Shown one piece after another: positions 5,522 through 8,433 of a DNA stretch of 8,433 bases (the first letter of the stretch is position 1; the number at the start of each line of letters is the position of its first letter). The position numbers and the translations under genes were made by a program. The notes below the pieces were generated by a model. That model made no database searches. It was not told the origin of the DNA and saw only the letters and a list, made by a program, of their open reading frames with translations. Origin of the DNA: Anaerolineae bacterium (lineage in GTDB: Bacteria > Chloroflexota > Anaerolineae > JAFGEY01); the NCBI GenBank assembly GCA_016929205.1, contig JAFGJF010000108.1:1-8433 (forward strand). Direction: 5' to 3'.

Positions 5522-8433
5522 ATGCCACAATTCGTCCATCTCCACGTGCACAGCGAATACTCGTTGCTCGACGGGTTGAGCCGGGTCAAGGAATTGGCCA
5601 AGTATGCCAAAAAGCTCGACATGCCAGCCATTGCCCTCACCGACCACGGCGTGATGTACGGCATCGTGGCCTTTGTCCGTGCCTGCCGCGACGCCGGCGT
5701 CAAACCGATCGTCGGCCTCGAGATCTATATCTCGCCGCGCCGCATGACCGATCGCGATCCGCAGAAGGATAGAACGCCCTATCACCTGGTGCTGCTGGCC
5801 GAGAACCAGGTCGGTTACCAGAACTTGCTCAAGATCGCCACCGCCGCCCAGTTGGAAGGATTCTATTACAAGCCGCGCGTGGACAAGGCGTTTTTGTCCC
5901 AACACGCCGAGGGGGTGATCGCTCTCAGTTCGTGCATGGCCGGCGAAGTGCCGCGCCTGTTGATGGACGGGCAGCGGGATAAGGCCGCGGAAGCGGCGAT
6001 GTGGTACCGGGACGCGTTTGGGCCTGACAATTTCTTTCTCGAGATCCAAAAACACGAGGGCATTCCCGAATCGGACGAGCTGAACCACAAGCTGGTCGAC
6101 CTGGCCCGCGAACTGGGGATAGGTATCGTCGCGACCAATGACGCGCACTATGTGCATGCCGAAGACGCCGACGCGCAGGACATCTTGCTCTGCATCCAAA
6201 CCGGCAAGCTGCGCGCCGACCCCGACCGGATGCGCATGACCGACAACGGTTACTATATCAAGAGCGCCGAAGAAATGGCGGCCATGTTTCCCGAATGGCC
6301 GGAGGCGTTGGAAAACACGGTGCGCATCGCCGAGCGCTGCGAGATCGAGGTCGAGAGCCCGGAATATCACCTGCCCGTTTTTCCTGTGCCGGAAGGGTAC
6401 ACGCCGCAGAGTTATCTGCGCGAGTTGACCGAGATAGGGTTCAAAAAGCGCTATCCCGGTGCCGAGCGGGCCAATGGTGATCCCAGGTGGCAGCGTTTGG
6501 ATTACGAGTTGGGCGTCATTCACGATATGGGGTTTGACACCTATTTTCTCATCTTGTGGGACCTGTGTGTATATGCGATCGAACAGGATATCTGGTGGAA
6601 CGTGCGTGGCTCGGCGGCCGGTTCGGTCGTTGCCTATTCGTTGGGGATTACCCGTCTCGACCCGTTGCCCAACAACCTGATCTTTGAGCGATTTCTAAAC
6701 CCCGAGCGGGTGACCATGCCCGACGTCGATCTGGACTATCCGGACGACCGCCGCCAGGAATTGATCGACTACACCAAGCTCAAATACGGCGTGGACAAGG
6801 TTTCCTACATCATCACCTTTGGAACGCTTGGCGCGCGCGCGGCGGTGCGCGACGTAGGGCGTGCACTGGACGTGCCGCTAAACGAAGTCGACACGATCGC
6901 CAAGATGGTCCCCAGCGGCCCCAAGGTCAAGCTCAGGGATGCCTTTGAGAATCCCGAGTTCAAGCAACTTTACGATTCAGAAGAATACGTAAAAGAATTG
7001 ATCGACACCGCGCTCAAGGTCGAGGGTGTCTCCCGGCACGCCAGCGTGCACGCCGCGGGCGTCGTCGTCACCGACAAGCCGATGGTCGAGTACATTCCGC
7101 TGGCCCGCGCGCCCAAGGGCAACACCGACATGACCGTCACCCAGTTCCCGATGAAGATCGTGGAAAGCATCGGTCTGCTCAAGCTCGACTTTTTGGGCCT
7201 GGCGACGCTCTCGCAGATGCGCAAGGCGGCTGAACTGATTGAAGCACGACATGGCGTCAAGTTTGATCTGGAAAACATTCCCATCGACGATCCGTGCATT
7301 TTCAATCTGTTGACCGATGGCGAAGTAGTGGGTGTGTTCCAGGTGGAAAGCGAGGGGATGAAAAAGACGCTGGCCCAGATGCGCCCGACTGGCCTGGATG
7401 ACATCATTGCCGTCGTTGCACTTTACCGCCCCGGCCCGATGCAGTTTATCGAGACCTATTGCAATCGTAAGCATGGCGAAGAAGACACGGCGTATATCCA
7501 TCCTGCACTAGAGCCGATCCTGGAAGAAACCTATGGCGTGATCGTCTACCAGGAGCAGATCATCCGTATCATGCGCGACCTGGCAGGCTATACCGGCGGC
7601 GAGGCCGACGTGATCCGCCGCGCGATTTCCAAAAAGGTCGATGCCCTCATTGCCGAACACAAGATCAAGTTCAGGAACGGTTGTGAGGCCAACGGCATTC
7701 CCGGCGAAAAAGCCGACGAGATCTATGAAGCGATCGCGTATTTTGCCAATTACGGCTTTAACAAGGCGCACGCCGCCGACTATGCCGTGATCACCTGCCA
7801 GACTGCCTACCTGAAGGCCAAGTACCCGGTCGAATATATGGCCGGGCTGCTCACCGTGGAAAAGAACAACCTGGACAAAGTCTCTGTCTTTTTGGGAGAA
7901 TGCCGCCGCCTGGGCATCCCCGTTTTGCCGCCCGACGTGAATCTGAGTGACGTAGATTTTGCGGTTGTCGACGCGACGCCGGACCAGCTAGAGATTCAAA
8001 AACACATCGACACGACCTGTGCCTTGAGCAATGGCGCGATTCGCTTTGGCCTGGGCGGGATCAAGAACGTCAGTTCGACAGCCGTACAAGAGATCATCTG
8101 TGCCCGGGAGCAGGGGGGTGTCTTTGTCAGCCTGGATGACTTTTGTGAGCGCGTGGATTTGCGCAAGCTCAACCGGCGCGTGCTGGAATGTTTGATCAAG
8201 GTCGGTACCCTGGATTGTTTTGGCACGCGAGCCCAGCTTTTGGCCGTTGTCGACCAGATGTTGTCGGTCAGCGCCCAGATCCACTATGCAGAAGAGATCG
8301 GGCAGATGACCATGTTCGACTTGATGGGCGGGGGATCGACCGCGCACAATAGTATTGTGCTGCCCAAGGACGTCCCGCCGGTGTCAAACAAGGAAAAATT
8401 GGGTTGGGAAAAGGAACTGGTTGGCTTTTACGT
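5522..8433 (+). CDS. dnaE: DNA polymerase III alpha subunit (DnaE), 3' end cut by window
   Basis: The replicative polymerase catalytic subunit; 970 complete codons are visible of a protein usually about 1150-1200 residues long. The PHP domain leads with HLHVHSEYSLLDG (6-18), D41-H42 in TDHG, E67, H88, C138 and D207-H209 (TNDAHY), so the usual metal-ligand positions appear retained. The palm carries RGSAAGSVVAYSLGIT, then the aspartates D401 and D403 in PDVDLD, and D556 in KLDFLGL, matching the catalytic triad of the C-family polymerases. YRPGPMQF, the YQEQIIRIMRDLAGYTGG stretch and FNKAHAADYA follow in the fingers, and a helix-hairpin-helix-like segment, LNRRVLECLIKVGTLD, follows near residue 885. 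The start ATG 5522 has AGGAG five bases upstream. No intein interrupts the visible part. The clamp-binding and OB-fold regions lie beyond the edge. Confidence 0.97.
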   Translation, partial: MPQFVHLHVHSEYSLLDGLSRVKELAKYAKKLDMPAIALTDHGVMYGIVAFVRACRDAGVKPIVGLEIYISPRRMTDRDPQKDRTPYHLVLLAENQVGYQNLLKIATAAQLEGFYYKPRVDKAFLSQHAEGVIALSSCMAGEVPRLLMDGQRDKAAEAAMWYRDAFGPDNFFLEIQKHEGIPESDELNHKLVDLARELGIGIVATNDAHYVHAEDADAQDILLCIQTGKLRADPDRMRMTDNGYYIKSAEEMAAMFPEWPEALENTVRIAERCEIEVESPEYHLPVFPVPEGYTPQSYLRELTEIGFKKRYPGAERANGDPRWQRLDYELGVIHDMGFDTYFLILWDLCVYAIEQDIWWNVRGSAAGSVVAYSLGITRLDPLPNNLIFERFLNPERVTMPDVDLDYPDDRRQELIDYTKLKYGVDKVSYIITFGTLGARAAVRDVGRALDVPLNEVDTIAKMVPSGPKVKLRDAFENPEFKQLYDSEEYVKELIDTALKVEGVSRHASVHAAGVVVTDKPMVEYIPLARAPKGNTDMTVTQFPMKIVESIGLLKLDFLGLATLSQMRKAAELIEARHGVKFDLENIPIDDPCIFNLLTDGEVVGVFQVESEGMKKTLAQMRPTGLDDIIAVVALYRPGPMQFIETYCNRKHGEEDTAYIHPALEPILEETYGVIVYQEQIIRIMRDLAGYTGGEADVIRRAISKKVDALIAEHKIKFRNGCEANGIPGEKADEIYEAIAYFANYGFNKAHAADYAVITCQTAYLKAKYPVEYMAGLLTVEKNNLDKVSVFLGECRRLGIPVLPPDVNLSDVDFAVVDATPDQLEIQKHIDTTCALSNGAIRFGLGGIKNVSSTAVQEIICAREQGGVFVSLDDFCERVDLRKLNRRVLECLIKVGTLDCFGTRAQLLAVVDQMLSVSAQIHYAEEIGQMTMFDLMGGGSTAHNSIVLPKDVPPVSNKEKLGWEKELVGFY

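Noticed and set aside
5510..6523. A 337-codon open frame on the minus strand inside dnaE
   Set aside because: It lies opposite the conserved PHP and palm regions of DnaE, and its translation resembles no protein family I recognise.
1..8433. Mobile element, CRISPR array, toxin-antitoxin pair or defence system
   Set aside because: No transposase or integrase, target-site duplications, regular spacers or paired small genes were found. The repeats present have 9-bp periods, far shorter than CRISPR units.

Overview
The window looks like chromosomal DNA from a free-living, moderately GC-rich bacterium, most likely a member of the Chloroflexota (Anaerolineae-like). This is an inference from protein style: a DnaE-type replicative polymerase with an apparently intact PHP domain, a GT-C membrane glycosyltransferase, and a type of beta-sandwich domain (LTWRAL...YFIHLVDENDQLV...G.Y.LFVGLYD) that I associate with Chloroflexota surface proteins. 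No database search was possible. There are no tRNA, rRNA, CRISPR or transposase signatures.

Layout. Positions 1-1339 carry two minus-strand genes: a sugar-isomerase-like TIM-barrel protein (404-1339) followed 23 bases later by the N-terminal part of a multi-membrane-span glycosyltransferase that runs off the left edge (380-1). A compact, dyad-symmetric divergent promoter (1362-1403) separates them from a plus-strand pair: an ECF sigma factor (1462-2055) whose stop codon overlaps the ATG of its probable anti-sigma factor (2052-4010). Next comes a decayed serine beta-lactamase-like gene (4051-5213). It lacks its N-terminus, including the catalytic SxxK motif, and carries a one-base frameshift near 4398. 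A 308-base intergenic stretch (5214-5521) holds a promoter, a small palindrome and a run of 9-bp repeats. The rest (5522-8433, cut by the right edge) is dnaE.

The most interesting object is the anti-sigma protein. A zinc-binding anti-sigma head inside the cell is joined through one membrane span and a Pro/Thr/Ala linker to an extracellular beta-sandwich and a complete glycoside-hydrolase-like (clan GH-A, GH39/GH5-like) barrel. Both positions where catalytic glutamates are expected are replaced: the WNEPN-type motif reads W-H-S-Q-N and the TEFGW-type motif reads T-R-F-G-W. I read this as a pseudo-glycosidase used as an extracellular carbohydrate sensor that controls the ECF sigma factor. The idea resembles the RsgI/SigI carbohydrate sensors of Clostridium (Acetivibrio) thermocellum, but the sigma family and architecture differ. 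The divergent isomerase and glycosyltransferase are candidate target or partner genes, though nothing in the sequence proves that.
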